From positions 1 through 15,561 of the forward strand of contig JAWLFQ010000059.1 in NCBI GenBank assembly GCA_041685505.1: a DNA stretch of 15,561 bases, read 5' to 3'. This DNA comes from T1Sed10-7 sp041685505. GTDB lineage: Bacteria; Actinomycetota; Nitriliruptoria; Nitriliruptorales; Nitriliruptoraceae. Shown piece by piece: positions 6,115 through 12,755 of the stretch (position 1 is the first letter of the stretch; every line of letters starts with the position of its first letter). The position numbers were made by a program, and so were the translations under genes. Under the pieces are notes generated by a model that worked only from the letters and a program-made list of their open reading frames with translations, was not told the DNA's origin and made no database searches.

Positions 6115-6178
6115 GGGACCAAGGACCCCCATCCAAGGCCCTAGGCCACTGTTAGGGGCGTCCGATGGTCCCTAGCGT
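6115..6178 (+). promoter_or_regulatory. Promoter region of the short-chain dehydrogenase with GGGACC/TAGGG dyads
   Basis: TAGCGT at 6173-6178 is a plausible -10 box, placing transcription start about 30 bases before the ATG at 6215. TAGGG (6153-6157) and CCCTA (6170-6174) form a dyad spanning the promoter core. GGGACC (6115-6120) and GGTCCC (6167-6172) form another at longer range, and GGGACCAAGGACCCC (6115-6129) loosely resembles the GGGAC-n-GTCCC boxes of DosR-type regulators. No good -35 hexamer is visible, which fits an activated promoter. Confidence 0.45.
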
Positions 6179-6214
6179 GGAAGCGCCCGAACAGCCTCGA
6201 GATGGGAGTCAGGC

Positions 6215-6985
6215 ATGGGACGGGTTGATGGGAAGGTTGCCGTGGTGACCGGTGGCGCTGCAGGCCTCGGTCGGGCGATGTCGTTGCTGCTCGCGAGGGA
6301 GGGCGCACGCGTTGCCGTGACCGACATCCGGTCCGCTGATGCGGAGAAGGTCGCCACCGAGGCAGTCGAGGCCGGCGGGGAGGCGCAGGCCTGGGAGCTG
6401 GACACCACGGACGAGGAGATGATCCAACAGGTCTTCTCCGAGGTCTCCGAGGCCTTCGGCTCGATGAACGTACTGGTGAACAACGCCGGCATCAGAGGAG
6501 TGAACAAGCCGACGGACGAGATCGACCTGGAAGAGTGGAACCAGACCCTCTCGGTGAACCTCAACGGCGTGTTCCTGTGTACGAAACACGCCGTCGGCCA
6601 CATGCGAGCGGCAGGGGGTGGCAGCATCGTCAACATCTCATCGATCTACGGGATCGTTGGCGGCCCCGACGTACCGCCGTATCACGCCGCCAAGGCGGCC
6701 GTGCGGATGATGTCGAAAACGGACGCCCTGCTCTACGCGGCCGACGGCATAAGGGTCAACTCCGTCCATCCCGGGTTCATATGGACCTCGATGGTGGAGA
6801 ACTACCTCAAGGAGACCGTCGGTGACCTCGATGAAGGTCGAAAGATGCTCAGCGATGCGCACCCGATCGGTCACCCCGGTGAACCCGATGACATCGCCTA
6901 CGGGGTGCTGTATCTGGCCTCGGAGGAGTCGAAGTTCGCGACCGGCAGTGAGCTCGTGATCGACGGCGGGTATACAGCCCGCTGA
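6215..6985 (+). CDS. NAD-type short-chain dehydrogenase/reductase (classical SDR)
   Basis: At 256 residues this is the usual length of a classical SDR. T12-G-G-A-A-G-L-G19 is the nucleotide-binding turn, D37 at the end of strand 2 favours NAD(H) over NADP(H), N89-N-A-G92 follows, and the catalytic set is N115, S142 or S143, Y156 and K160 (Y-H-A-A-K). The H-P-G-F-I motif at 185-189 and the C-terminal G-S-E-L-V-I-D-G-G-Y are also standard. The family oxidises secondary alcohols or reduces ketones; the substrate cannot be predicted, though the sequence resembles cyclic-alcohol and 3-oxoacyl-type members. The ATG has GGGAG about 7 bases upstream. It uses codons rare elsewhere here (ATA at I179 and I189, AGA at R94, AAA at K168) and is noticeably less GC-biased, suggesting relatively recent acquisition. 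It is probably monocistronic. Confidence 0.92.
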   Translation: MGRVDGKVAVVTGGAAGLGRAMSLLLAREGARVAVTDIRSADAEKVATEAVEAGGEAQAWELDTTDEEMIQQVFSEVSEAFGSMNVLVNNAGIRGVNKPTDEIDLEEWNQTLSVNLNGVFLCTKHAVGHMRAAGGGSIVNISSIYGIVGGPDVPPYHAAKAAVRMMSKTDALLYAADGIRVNSVHPGFIWTSMVENYLKETVGDLDEGRKMLSDAHPIGHPGEPDDIAYGVLYLASEESKFATGSELVIDGGYTAR

Positions 6986-7027
6986 GCGCGACCTGGGCTG
7001 CGGCTGCACCGACGACCGAGCTCGCAC

Positions 7028-7061
7028 GGACCGGCCTCACCTCACAGGTCGAGGCCGGTCC
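7028..7061. terminator. Strong hairpin terminator after the SDR gene
   Basis: GGACCGGCCTC (7028-7038) and GAGGCCGGTCC (7051-7061) are perfect 11-base arms. Inside, ACCT and AGGT add 4 pairs after a single bulged C, leaving a 3-base loop. It has no U tract, as is common for actinobacterial hairpin terminators. It lies between the SDR gene and the convergent minus-strand cluster and may serve both. The rest of 6986-7171 shows no gene. Confidence 0.7.
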
Positions 7062-7171
7062 ACACCCGGATGGGCCAGCGCCTGACGCCACGGGCCAACG
7101 ACGGCGGGGCACGTCGGGGCCGGCTCCTGAGCGGGCAAGCGACCCCGGCCACTCGCCCGCCGCGGACACGC

Positions 7172-7447
7172 TCAGTCCGCGCGCTGGCCAAGCAGCCAAC
7201 GCAGGCGGGACACGGCGGCGAGGTGGTGCAGCACCACGAGTACCGCGAGCGCTGCCGAGACCCCCCAGGCAGCAGCGGCCAAGACGCTGCCAACCACGCC
7301 GAGGGCAGGCGTGATCATCCACCCGGCCACCGCGATGCCGGCCAGGCACGCGACCTCGAGGACGAAGCGCAGCAGGAGGTTCCAACCCTGCATCGTCGGG
7401 ATCTGCCTCTCCAGTGTCGCACCTCCTCGGCGGACCTCAGCGGTCAT
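7172..7447 (-). CDS. Small membrane protein, partly similar to YrdB/DUF2568
   Basis: The protein has 91 residues. After a charged N-terminus, residues about 19-42 (MQGWNLLLRFVLEVACLAGIAVAGW) form a first helix resembling the start of the YrdB/DUF2568 family, and residues about 44-75 form a further hydrophobic stretch ending in a short basic tail. Full-length family members are longer and have a middle segment that seems absent here, so it may be an internally shortened or merely similar protein. The ATG at 7447 comes 6 bases after the stop of the upstream membrane gene, and GAGGG near that stop may serve as its ribosome site; a start at the ATG at 7393 is possible. It is the last gene of the minus-strand run. 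The function is unknown. Confidence 0.55.
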   Translation of the reverse strand: MTAEVRRGGATLERQIPTMQGWNLLLRFVLEVACLAGIAVAGWMITPALGVVGSVLAAAAWGVSAALAVLVVLHHLAAVSRLRWLLGQRAD

Positions 7448-7453
7448 CGGTGT

Positions 7454-8719
7454 TCAGCCCTCGGGGGCTCCCAGCGGCCACAGTCCGGTCGCCGCGGTGA
7501 CCACGATCGTGGCCGCGAGCAGGCTCCAGCCGATGCCGGCGACGGCGAGGTCGCCCACCAGTCGGGCGGCCCCGACGGTGACAGCGGCGACGCCGAGGTT
7601 GGCCAGCACCGCGCGGGTGCGGGCCCCGACCTCCAGGCGGATCCGGACCAGTTCCCGTTCCCCGGTGGTGCGGCCTCGGAGCATCGGCGCGAGGTAGACC
7701 AGGGTGGCCAGGATCGCCGGTGCCAGCACCCCGGCCAGGGCAGCCACACCGATCGCATCCAACCACCGCCACGCACCGGTGGTGACCACCGCCACGTCGG
7801 ACCAGACCACGATCACCAACCACACCAGCGCACCCAGCAGTAGCGGCCGGGACGCGGTCACCCGTGCGCGCAGGACCGCCCGCCATACCGGCAGGGACAC
7901 GGCCGTGGCCGCCACCGCGAACCCTGCCAGAGCGAGCCCGGCCGCCAGGCGGGCGGCGGTGCCCCAGCCCCCGGGCAGCCCGAGCAGCAGCAGCAGGACC
8001 ACAGCGGCGAACAGCGCCGCCACACCCCGGCGCAGCGCCCGCGCCGCGGCCTCATCCGCGCCGGGCTCGATGCGGGTACGGGCCATCGTCGGCCCGAAGA
8101 ACACCAGCGTGGCCAGCAGCGTGATCCCGCCCCAGCCCAGCACGTTGGCGTGCAGGTGGGCGAGGCGGGCACCGAGGTACCACGTGCCCGTGATCAGCCC
8201 CAGCCCCAGCAACGCCCCGAGCACCGCCGCGTACACGAAGGCGACATGCGCACGTTCGTACAGCCGCACCACCCAGGTGAACCGCGCCCCGACCGCGCCC
8301 CGCCGCATCGCTCGCAGGCGCCACCCGGCGACAGCCACCACCGTGGTCAGGACCGTCGCGCCAGCCGCCAGCCCCGGCAGCCAACCCGACGGCAACCCCA
8401 CCAGCACCAGCACGATCCCGGCGTTGGCCAGCCACGTCCACCACCACGCGCGGTCCCCCGGGGTCCGCGTGACCGCCCGCGAGAAGTGCTCGCTGAACGC
8501 CAGCACCACGTTGGTCAGCACACCGAGGGTGAACAGGTGCACCGCCAGCCACCGGCCCCCCGGCAGCGCCGGACCCGCGGCCAACCACACCACCACCGCG
8601 AGGGCGTAGCCGGCGACCAGCCGCAGGGTGGGGACCACGTCCGCGAAGGGCGAGGCGCCGCGCGGACGCCCACGTCCCCGACCGACCACCGGCAGGGCGG
8701 GCGCGTCGTCGTTGCTCAT
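7454..8719 (-). CDS. Polytopic membrane protein resembling the membrane module of actinobacterial copper oxidases
   Basis: The protein has 421 residues with about 10-12 predicted transmembrane helices. Histidines sit in or near helices at H61 (AVHLFTLGVLTNVVL), H78 (SEHFSRAV), H158 (RAHVAF) and H188/H190 (AHLHANVLGWGGITLLATLVFFGPTMART). This pattern resembles the haem-copper-oxidase/NnrS-like membrane module found in actinobacteria, often fused to a multicopper oxidase or copper nitrite reductase domain; no such soluble domain is present here. Metal or haem binding is therefore a reasonable guess, not shown. No Shine-Dalgarno sequence is obvious before the ATG at 8719. It ends 6 bases before the YrdB-like start and follows the YkvA-like gene by 69 bases, so the three are probably co-transcribed. 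Confidence 0.6.
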   Translation of the reverse strand: MSNDDAPALPVVGRGRGRPRGASPFADVVPTLRLVAGYALAVVVWLAAGPALPGGRWLAVHLFTLGVLTNVVLAFSEHFSRAVTRTPGDRAWWWTWLANAGIVLVLVGLPSGWLPGLAAGATVLTTVVAVAGWRLRAMRRGAVGARFTWVVRLYERAHVAFVYAAVLGALLGLGLITGTWYLGARLAHLHANVLGWGGITLLATLVFFGPTMARTRIEPGADEAAARALRRGVAALFAAVVLLLLLGLPGGWGTAARLAAGLALAGFAVAATAVSLPVWRAVLRARVTASRPLLLGALVWLVIVVWSDVAVVTTGAWRWLDAIGVAALAGVLAPAILATLVYLAPMLRGRTTGERELVRIRLEVGARTRAVLANLGVAAVTVGAARLVGDLAVAGIGWSLLAATIVVTAATGLWPLGAPEG

Positions 8720-8788
8720 GATCGCCGATCGAGGGGCACGGAGTCGTGGCTGCGTGATGCGCAGCTGCTGGCCGCGAGGGTGACGCGC

Positions 8789-9184
8789 TCAGCCGTCGCG
8801 GACGGTGCGCAGCACGGTGACGTCGAGCAGGGAGGACTCCACCTCCCACGCGCGGAACCCGGCGAGTTCGTGACGGACCAGGTTGAACACCAGCGACAGC
8901 ACGATCGCATCGTCGGTGAAGCCGACCAGGGCGAACACGTCCGGGATCAGGTCCACCGGAGAGACGAAGTACACCAGCCCGGCGATGACGGCCAGCACGG
9001 TCCGCACCCGCACGGACCGGTACTCGCCCCTGAGGTAGGCCCGGGCCAGCCGCCAACTTGCGGCGAGGTCGGCGAAGAGCCCGTGGGATGCCTCCTCGCC
9101 GGCACCGCCCGCAGCTGCGGCGGCCAGACCGCGGACATCGCGCTCACCGCGCAGGTACTGCCGTGCACGGGACGGTCCGGCCAT
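8789..9184 (-). CDS. YkvA-like (DUF1232) membrane-associated protein
   Basis: The protein has 131 residues. The diagnostic stretch, about residues 63-95, reads AVIAGLVYFVSPVDLIPD followed by a Gly-Phe-x-D-D-A-I-V-L motif, the core of the YkvA/DUF1232 family, whose members carry one or two short membrane helices and have no firmly established function. The N-terminal ~45 residues are alanine-rich and variable. The ATG at 9184 is chosen because AGGAGG lies 6 bases upstream; the GTG immediately before it would be too close. It lies 60 bases downstream of the lipoprotein gene on the same strand and 69 bases upstream of the polytopic membrane gene, suggesting one operon. Confidence 0.85.
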   Translation of the reverse strand: MAGPSRARQYLRGERDVRGLAAAAAGGAGEEASHGLFADLAASWRLARAYLRGEYRSVRVRTVLAVIAGLVYFVSPVDLIPDVFALVGFTDDAIVLSLVFNLVRHELAGFRAWEVESSLLDVTVLRTVRDG

Positions 9185-9244
9185 CACCCACCTCCTCGCG
9201 TGCGCTCAGGGTACCGGTGGTGGCCCCTCGACGAGCCGCTGCGC

Positions 9245-10033
9245 TCAGCCGGCGTCCTCGGCACCTGGCTCTGCCTCCTCGCCCTCGGGTGCGGGGGTCG
9301 GGGCCGGGGGCTGGATGGGGTCAGGTACCTCGCTGTCGGGATCGAAGCCCGCTTCATCGGCGAGCAGCGTCACGATCTCATCGTCGTAGTCGGCGGAACC
9401 GGCGGTGTAGACGAACTCGCCGAGCAGCCGTCCGGAGCCCTCGGTGCTCTCGGCGAGCATGATGGTGAGCCCGGCGTCCGACGCGCCCTCCTGCTGGCCG
9501 GGCAGGTCCAGGTAGGTCAGTCGGTAGGCCTGCTGCGCGCCGACCAGCTCGATCTGCTCATCGGTCTCGGCTTCCTGCTCGATCTGCTGCCGCACGCTGT
9601 CGAGCACGGTCTCGAACTCGATCGGTTCGGCACCGTCGGCCTCGGCCTGTTCGGTGTCGACGGCCCGTGCGGTCAGCTGCTGGGAGCCGTCCTCGGGGAA
9701 CGCGGCGACCACCCCCTGCTGGAGCGCTCCCGGGTCGATGGACCACCCCTCCGGGATGGGCAGGGCCACACCGACGCCCCGGTAGACGCCGTCCTCGACG
9801 TCCTCGTTGGGGTCAGGCAGGTCCTCCTGCTCGGCGAGCAGTTCCTCGAGGGCTTCCTCGTCGAGTTCCTCCTCACCCGCGGCATCGCCCGCGGGATCCT
9901 CCTCGTCCGAGGGGTCGGTGGAGGTCTGCCCGTCCTCGGCCTCCTCCCCCGGCGGTTGTCCGTCGGCACAGCCGGCCAGGAACACCCCGACGGCAGCTGC
10001 CACGACCAGTCCCGGCTTCCAGCTGGTACGCAC
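9245..10033 (-). CDS. Lipoprotein with acidic linker and LpqN-like domain
   Basis: The protein has 262 residues from a GTG at 10033 with AAGGAG 5 bases upstream. The signal peptide ends in lipobox L-A-G-C22. Residues about 28-82 are an acidic, Glu/Asp-rich linker. Residues about 83-235 look folded; the opening GVGVALPIPEGWSIDPG resembles the L-P-x-G-W start of LpqN/LpqT-type actinobacterial lipoproteins, a loose similarity only. The last ~25 residues are Pro/Glu-rich. An upstream TTG at 10153 would add 40 residues and put the signal peptide internally, so it was rejected. It is first in the minus-strand run leading to the YkvA-like and polytopic membrane genes. The design (lipid anchor, acidic spacer, domain) is the same as in the gap-interrupted lipoprotein, but the domains differ. 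Confidence 0.82.
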   Translation of the reverse strand: MRTSWKPGLVVAAAVGVFLAGCADGQPPGEEAEDGQTSTDPSDEEDPAGDAAGEEELDEEALEELLAEQEDLPDPNEDVEDGVYRGVGVALPIPEGWSIDPGALQQGVVAAFPEDGSQQLTARAVDTEQAEADGAEPIEFETVLDSVRQQIEQEAETDEQIELVGAQQAYRLTYLDLPGQQEGASDAGLTIMLAESTEGSGRLLGEFVYTAGSADYDDEIVTLLADEAGFDPDSEVPDPIQPPAPTPAPEGEEAEPGAEDAG

Positions 10034-10122
10034 ATGCACTCCTTGTGTGGTGCGGATCGGGCGCGGAGGGTGCGTTGACGGCCGCTGGGACGCAGCACCC
10101 AGCACCCGGCGAACGGTCCCGG

Positions 10123-10158
10123 CCATCAGCTGCACGGAACCCATCAGCTGCACGGAAC
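10123..10158. repeat. Exact 18-bp tandem duplication
   Basis: CCATCAGCTGCACGGAAC occurs twice with no spacer (10123-10140 and 10141-10158). It contains the palindrome CAGCTG. It lies in the divergent region between the lipoprotein (start 10033) and the Rieske gene (start 10249), about 90-125 bases from either start. It may be a duplicated regulator site or a recent slippage event. Confidence 0.85.
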
Positions 10159-10215
10159 CACCGGACCGACATCCCCGGTGCCAGGCCCCGTGACCGGCCC
10201 GAGGCCGTTCGCCGG

Positions 10216-10221
10216 TAGCGT
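10216..10221 (+). promoter_or_regulatory. -10 element of the Rieske gene
   Basis: TAGCGT lies 27 bases before the ATG at 10249, matching the hexamer upstream of three other genes in this window. No convincing -35 hexamer is seen at 16-19 bases upstream. Confidence 0.5.
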
Positions 10222-10248
10222 GGGGGTCCGCGATGCAGAGGATGCAGG

Positions 10249-10599
10249 ATGGCGCAGGAGATCGAGGTCGGGCCGGCCGAGGAGTTCGTCCCCGGAACCG
10301 TCCAGCGTGCGGGCCGCTACGCCGTCGGCAACGCCGACGACGAACTGTTCGCGGTGACCCGCCGCTGCCGCCACCTCGGTGCCGATCTCGCCGACGGGTC
10401 GATCGACGACCAGGGGTGTCTGGTGTGCCCGTGGCACGGCGCCACCTACGACGTCGCCAGCGGGCGGATGCTGCGAGGCCCGCAGGGTGTCTTCGCCAAG
10501 ATCCCCGGGCTGGGTGCCGGTTTCAAGCTGTTGACGAAGGTCCTGCCGCTCGGCCGGGGCACGGTCGTCGAGCGACACGACACGCTGTTCGTCCGGTAG
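10249..10599 (+). CDS. Rieske-type [2Fe-2S] ferredoxin
   Basis: This 116-residue soluble protein has C40-x-H42 (CRHLGADL) and C60-x-x-H63 (CPWHGATYD), the complete ligand set of a Rieske [2Fe-2S] cluster. It has no signal peptide or membrane helix, so it is probably a cytoplasmic electron carrier of the kind that serves oxygenases or other reductase-coupled enzymes. No oxygenase or ferredoxin reductase lies beside it. After the cluster domain, residues about 80-116 include a Gly/Leu/Lys-rich stretch (KIPGLGAGFKLL) before the final strand, longer than in minimal ferredoxins. The ATG at 10249 is preceded by GAGG; two upstream ATGs are in other frames. It stands alone between a divergent lipoprotein and a convergent cutinase gene. 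Confidence 0.92.
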   Translation: MAQEIEVGPAEEFVPGTVQRAGRYAVGNADDELFAVTRRCRHLGADLADGSIDDQGCLVCPWHGATYDVASGRMLRGPQGVFAKIPGLGAGFKLLTKVLPLGRGTVVERHDTLFVR

Positions 10600-10613
10600 A
10601 CGTCGTGCAGGCT

Positions 10614-10657
10614 GCCGACCCGGGGGCATAACGGTGTGCCGGGGTCGGCCCGACCCC
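10614..10657. terminator. Convergent-gene hairpin with three interchangeable arms
   Basis: GCCGACCC (10614-10621) pairs with GGGTCGGC (10642-10649), with GGCA/TGCC adding 4 inner pairs. The same right arm, GGGGTCG (10641-10647), can instead pair with CGACCCC (10651-10657) around a 3-base loop. The two folds are mutually exclusive. The position, 15 bases after the Rieske stop and before the convergent cutinase stop, fits a bidirectional terminator. Confidence 0.6.
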
Positions 10658-10671
10658 ACGCTCGACGACCA

Positions 10672-12495
10672 TCACCGCGGGTCGCGGTGCATCCAGGTGA
10701 CGCGCGTGCCGGTGTCGGGCCCCGCGGCCCACGAGTCGGGGTCGGAGGTCTGCGCATCGGGCGCCACCCAGAGCTCCACGAGGTAGGGAGCGACGTCGCC
10801 GCCGTCGAGATCCCGACACCCGGAGACCAGTGTTCCCGGGCCGCCAGCCCAGTCGATGGTTCGTGCTTCCCCCGCGTCGACCCGCGCCACCGACAGCGCG
10901 GAGGGGGCGTAGGGGTTCGCCGCGACGAGGATGCGCGTGCAGTACGAGCTGTCGCCCCAGCTCTCCCAGACACCCACCAGGGAGCGGTCCGGGTCGCTGG
11001 CTACACGCTGGACGACGCTGCGGGCGACCAGCGTCGCTGCCTGCCCGCGGCTCACCGGCTGTCGTGGTGCGAAGGTGCGGGTCGTCGCAACGGTCCGCCC
11101 AGCGGTTTGCGTCGTAGCGCCGTCGCCAACGCCGGCGATGAGTCCCAGCCTGGTCATCGCCATGATGGATCGCTGGTGGACGTTGGCCGCGGACACGTCA
11201 TCGAAGGCCGACCACGACGGGTCGTAGGCGGGACGGAGACCGAGACCGTTGGCGAGCATGGTCACGAACTGGGCGCGGGTCACGGTCTGCTCAGGCCGGA
11301 AGGAACCATCCGGGAACCCGTTCACCAGACCCGCGTCCGCGGCCGTACCGATCGCAGCGTCGTGGACGGAACCAGCCGTGTCGGTGAACCCGCCCGACCG
11401 ATCGGTGTCGGGCAGCTCGAAGGCGTTCACCAGCACGGTCGCGGCCTGGCCACGTGTCAGATCCGCAGCTGGACCGAAGGCACCGTCGGTGTAACCCGAC
11501 ATCACCCCGCTGGCGAGCACACGTGCGATCCCCTCCCGGTGGGACGAGTCCCGGGCGTCGGCCGGCAGGGGGAACCGCACGTCGCGTGCGAGGACCTCGT
11601 TGGTCGTGAGACGCGAGGTGACGGCTGGTCCGAAGGGCCGGTCAGCTGTGCCGTCCGTCGATCCCCCGACGGGCGGCGGGTCGGGTTGGGCCGACGGCGG
11701 CGCGGCCGGGACCGCATCGAGGTGTCCGACCGCCAGAGCGCCGACGACACGTCGGGTGGACGCGTCGTGGTAGGAGGAGTGGACGGAGCGCGACGTCGCA
11801 GAGCCGTACGCCGCCCAGTCGGCGATGTCACCACCCTGGCAGACCAGGTCAGCGCTCCGACACCAGGTGATCGTGTCCGCCGCGATCCATGACGGGACAT
11901 CCCGGCCGCCGAGAAGTCCGGAGCGCGCGGGATCGAAGCTGCCGAACTGTGTCGATCCTGCCTGCCGGGTGAACAGCGGTGAGGCGAGGAGCACCACGGC
12001 ATCGATGTGGCCGGAGTGGTCTCCTCCTGCCTGGTCCGTCGCGCGGATCCGGTCCAGACCCCTCTGGATGACGTGCGCTCCCTGCGAGTACCCGGCCAAC
12101 ACGATCCCTGCGCGCGGACACTCCCGGGCGATACCGGCGACCGAGTCGGCGAGCAGCTCGATGCCGGTGTCGACGCTGCGGAGGTAGCCCGAGGCGGGCA
12201 GCACCGGCGCCGCCGGGTAGGCCAGGGGGAACGCCGCGATCTCCAGTCCCCGTCCCGCCTGGACGATCGCGCGGAAGACGCCATCGACCTGCTCGCCCAT
12301 CCCGAGTTCGCTCAGCGGGTCCCGCTGGCCGGACCCGGCAGCGCCGACCACGATCGCATCGGGACAGGGTTGGCCGAAGGACCAGGACAGCGGGGCGTCC
12401 TGGGCGGCAACCGGGGCGGTGGGGCCCGCCACCATCGCGAGCACGAGCAGCATGCACACGGGGCCGACACGTGCCCGGCATCGCCGTGGTGCCAT
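10672..12495 (-). CDS. Secreted cutinase-like serine esterase with three SLH repeats
   Basis: The protein has 607 residues. A signal peptide (about 1-31) leads into a cutinase-family alpha/beta-hydrolase domain, about 40-258: C44-P-D-A-I-V-V, nucleophile S137 in G-Y-S-Q-G, D216 in C212-R-S-A-D-L-V-C219, and H239 in H-S-S-Y as the likely catalytic histidine. C44/C126 and C212/C219 are positioned as the family's disulfides. After a Pro-rich linker (262-290), three S-layer homology repeats follow at about 305-360, 368-420 and 428-498, with the usual T-R-G-Q-A-A and T-R-A-Q-F-V motifs; the third has a 12-residue insertion. The last ~105 residues form an unrecognised domain. It would hydrolyse ester substrates such as lipids, polyesters or cutin-like polymers while held at the cell surface. 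The ATG at 12495 gives a proper signal peptide; the frame is open 92 codons further upstream. Confidence 0.9.
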   Translation of the reverse strand: MAPRRCRARVGPVCMLLVLAMVAGPTAPVAAQDAPLSWSFGQPCPDAIVVGAAGSGQRDPLSELGMGEQVDGVFRAIVQAGRGLEIAAFPLAYPAAPVLPASGYLRSVDTGIELLADSVAGIARECPRAGIVLAGYSQGAHVIQRGLDRIRATDQAGGDHSGHIDAVVLLASPLFTRQAGSTQFGSFDPARSGLLGGRDVPSWIAADTITWCRSADLVCQGGDIADWAAYGSATSRSVHSSYHDASTRRVVGALAVGHLDAVPAAPPSAQPDPPPVGGSTDGTADRPFGPAVTSRLTTNEVLARDVRFPLPADARDSSHREGIARVLASGVMSGYTDGAFGPAADLTRGQAATVLVNAFELPDTDRSGGFTDTAGSVHDAAIGTAADAGLVNGFPDGSFRPEQTVTRAQFVTMLANGLGLRPAYDPSWSAFDDVSAANVHQRSIMAMTRLGLIAGVGDGATTQTAGRTVATTRTFAPRQPVSRGQAATLVARSVVQRVASDPDRSLVGVWESWGDSSYCTRILVAANPYAPSALSVARVDAGEARTIDWAGGPGTLVSGCRDLDGGDVAPYLVELWVAPDAQTSDPDSWAAGPDTGTRVTWMHRDPR

Positions 12496-12607
12496 GCGCG
12501 CCACCCCCGGTCCCGGAGCGATCTCGTCGGTGCTGCAGGCCGTGGCGGCGTCCCGAACGTCGATGTCGACGCGCGCGGTGCACGGCCCCGGCAGATGAGC
12601 GATCGCG

Positions 12608-12613
12608 ATGCTA
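12608..12613 (-). promoter_or_regulatory. Possible -10 element for the cutinase-SLH gene
   Basis: On the minus strand the hexamer reads TAGCAT, a TAnnnT box that would give a 5' leader of about 100 bases. A 10-base palindrome, TGTCGCGACA (12633-12642), lies about where a -35 region or an operator would be. The -35 match is poor. Confidence 0.35.
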
Positions 12614-12632
12614 CGGCATCCGCCGACGTTGC

Positions 12633-12642
12633 TGTCGCGACA
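12633..12642. promoter_or_regulatory. 10-bp palindrome in the cutinase / membrane-protein divergent region
   Basis: TGTCGCGACA is a perfect palindrome; GCGATCGC (12599-12606) is another close by. Both lie in the 260-base region between divergent starts at 12495 and 12756, which otherwise shows no gene. A regulator site is possible; chance is also likely in GC-rich DNA. Confidence 0.3.
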
Positions 12643-12755
12643 CCGGACCGCCGGGCACGATCGAGGCGATGGACCCTGCTCCGCGGAACGGACTCCTCGC
12701 CTCGTGACCGCAGCCGTGCAGGTTCCATGGAGGTCACCGAGTGGAGGGCACCGAG

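Noticed and set aside
9201..9248. Short repeated word GCGCTCAG near the YkvA and lipoprotein gene ends
   Set aside because: Eight bases, GC-rich and partly within coding sequence; expected by chance.
8150..10078. A 642-codon open frame on the plus strand across the minus-strand membrane, YkvA and lipoprotein genes
   Set aside because: Its translation is Arg/Gly/Pro/His-rich with no domain, and the opposite strand carries clear protein families with lipobox, YkvA and membrane motifs. It is a GC-driven shadow.
10636..11892. A 418-codon plus-strand open frame opposite the cutinase-SLH gene
   Set aside because: Low-complexity translation without recognisable motifs; the minus strand encodes SLH repeats and a cutinase active site.
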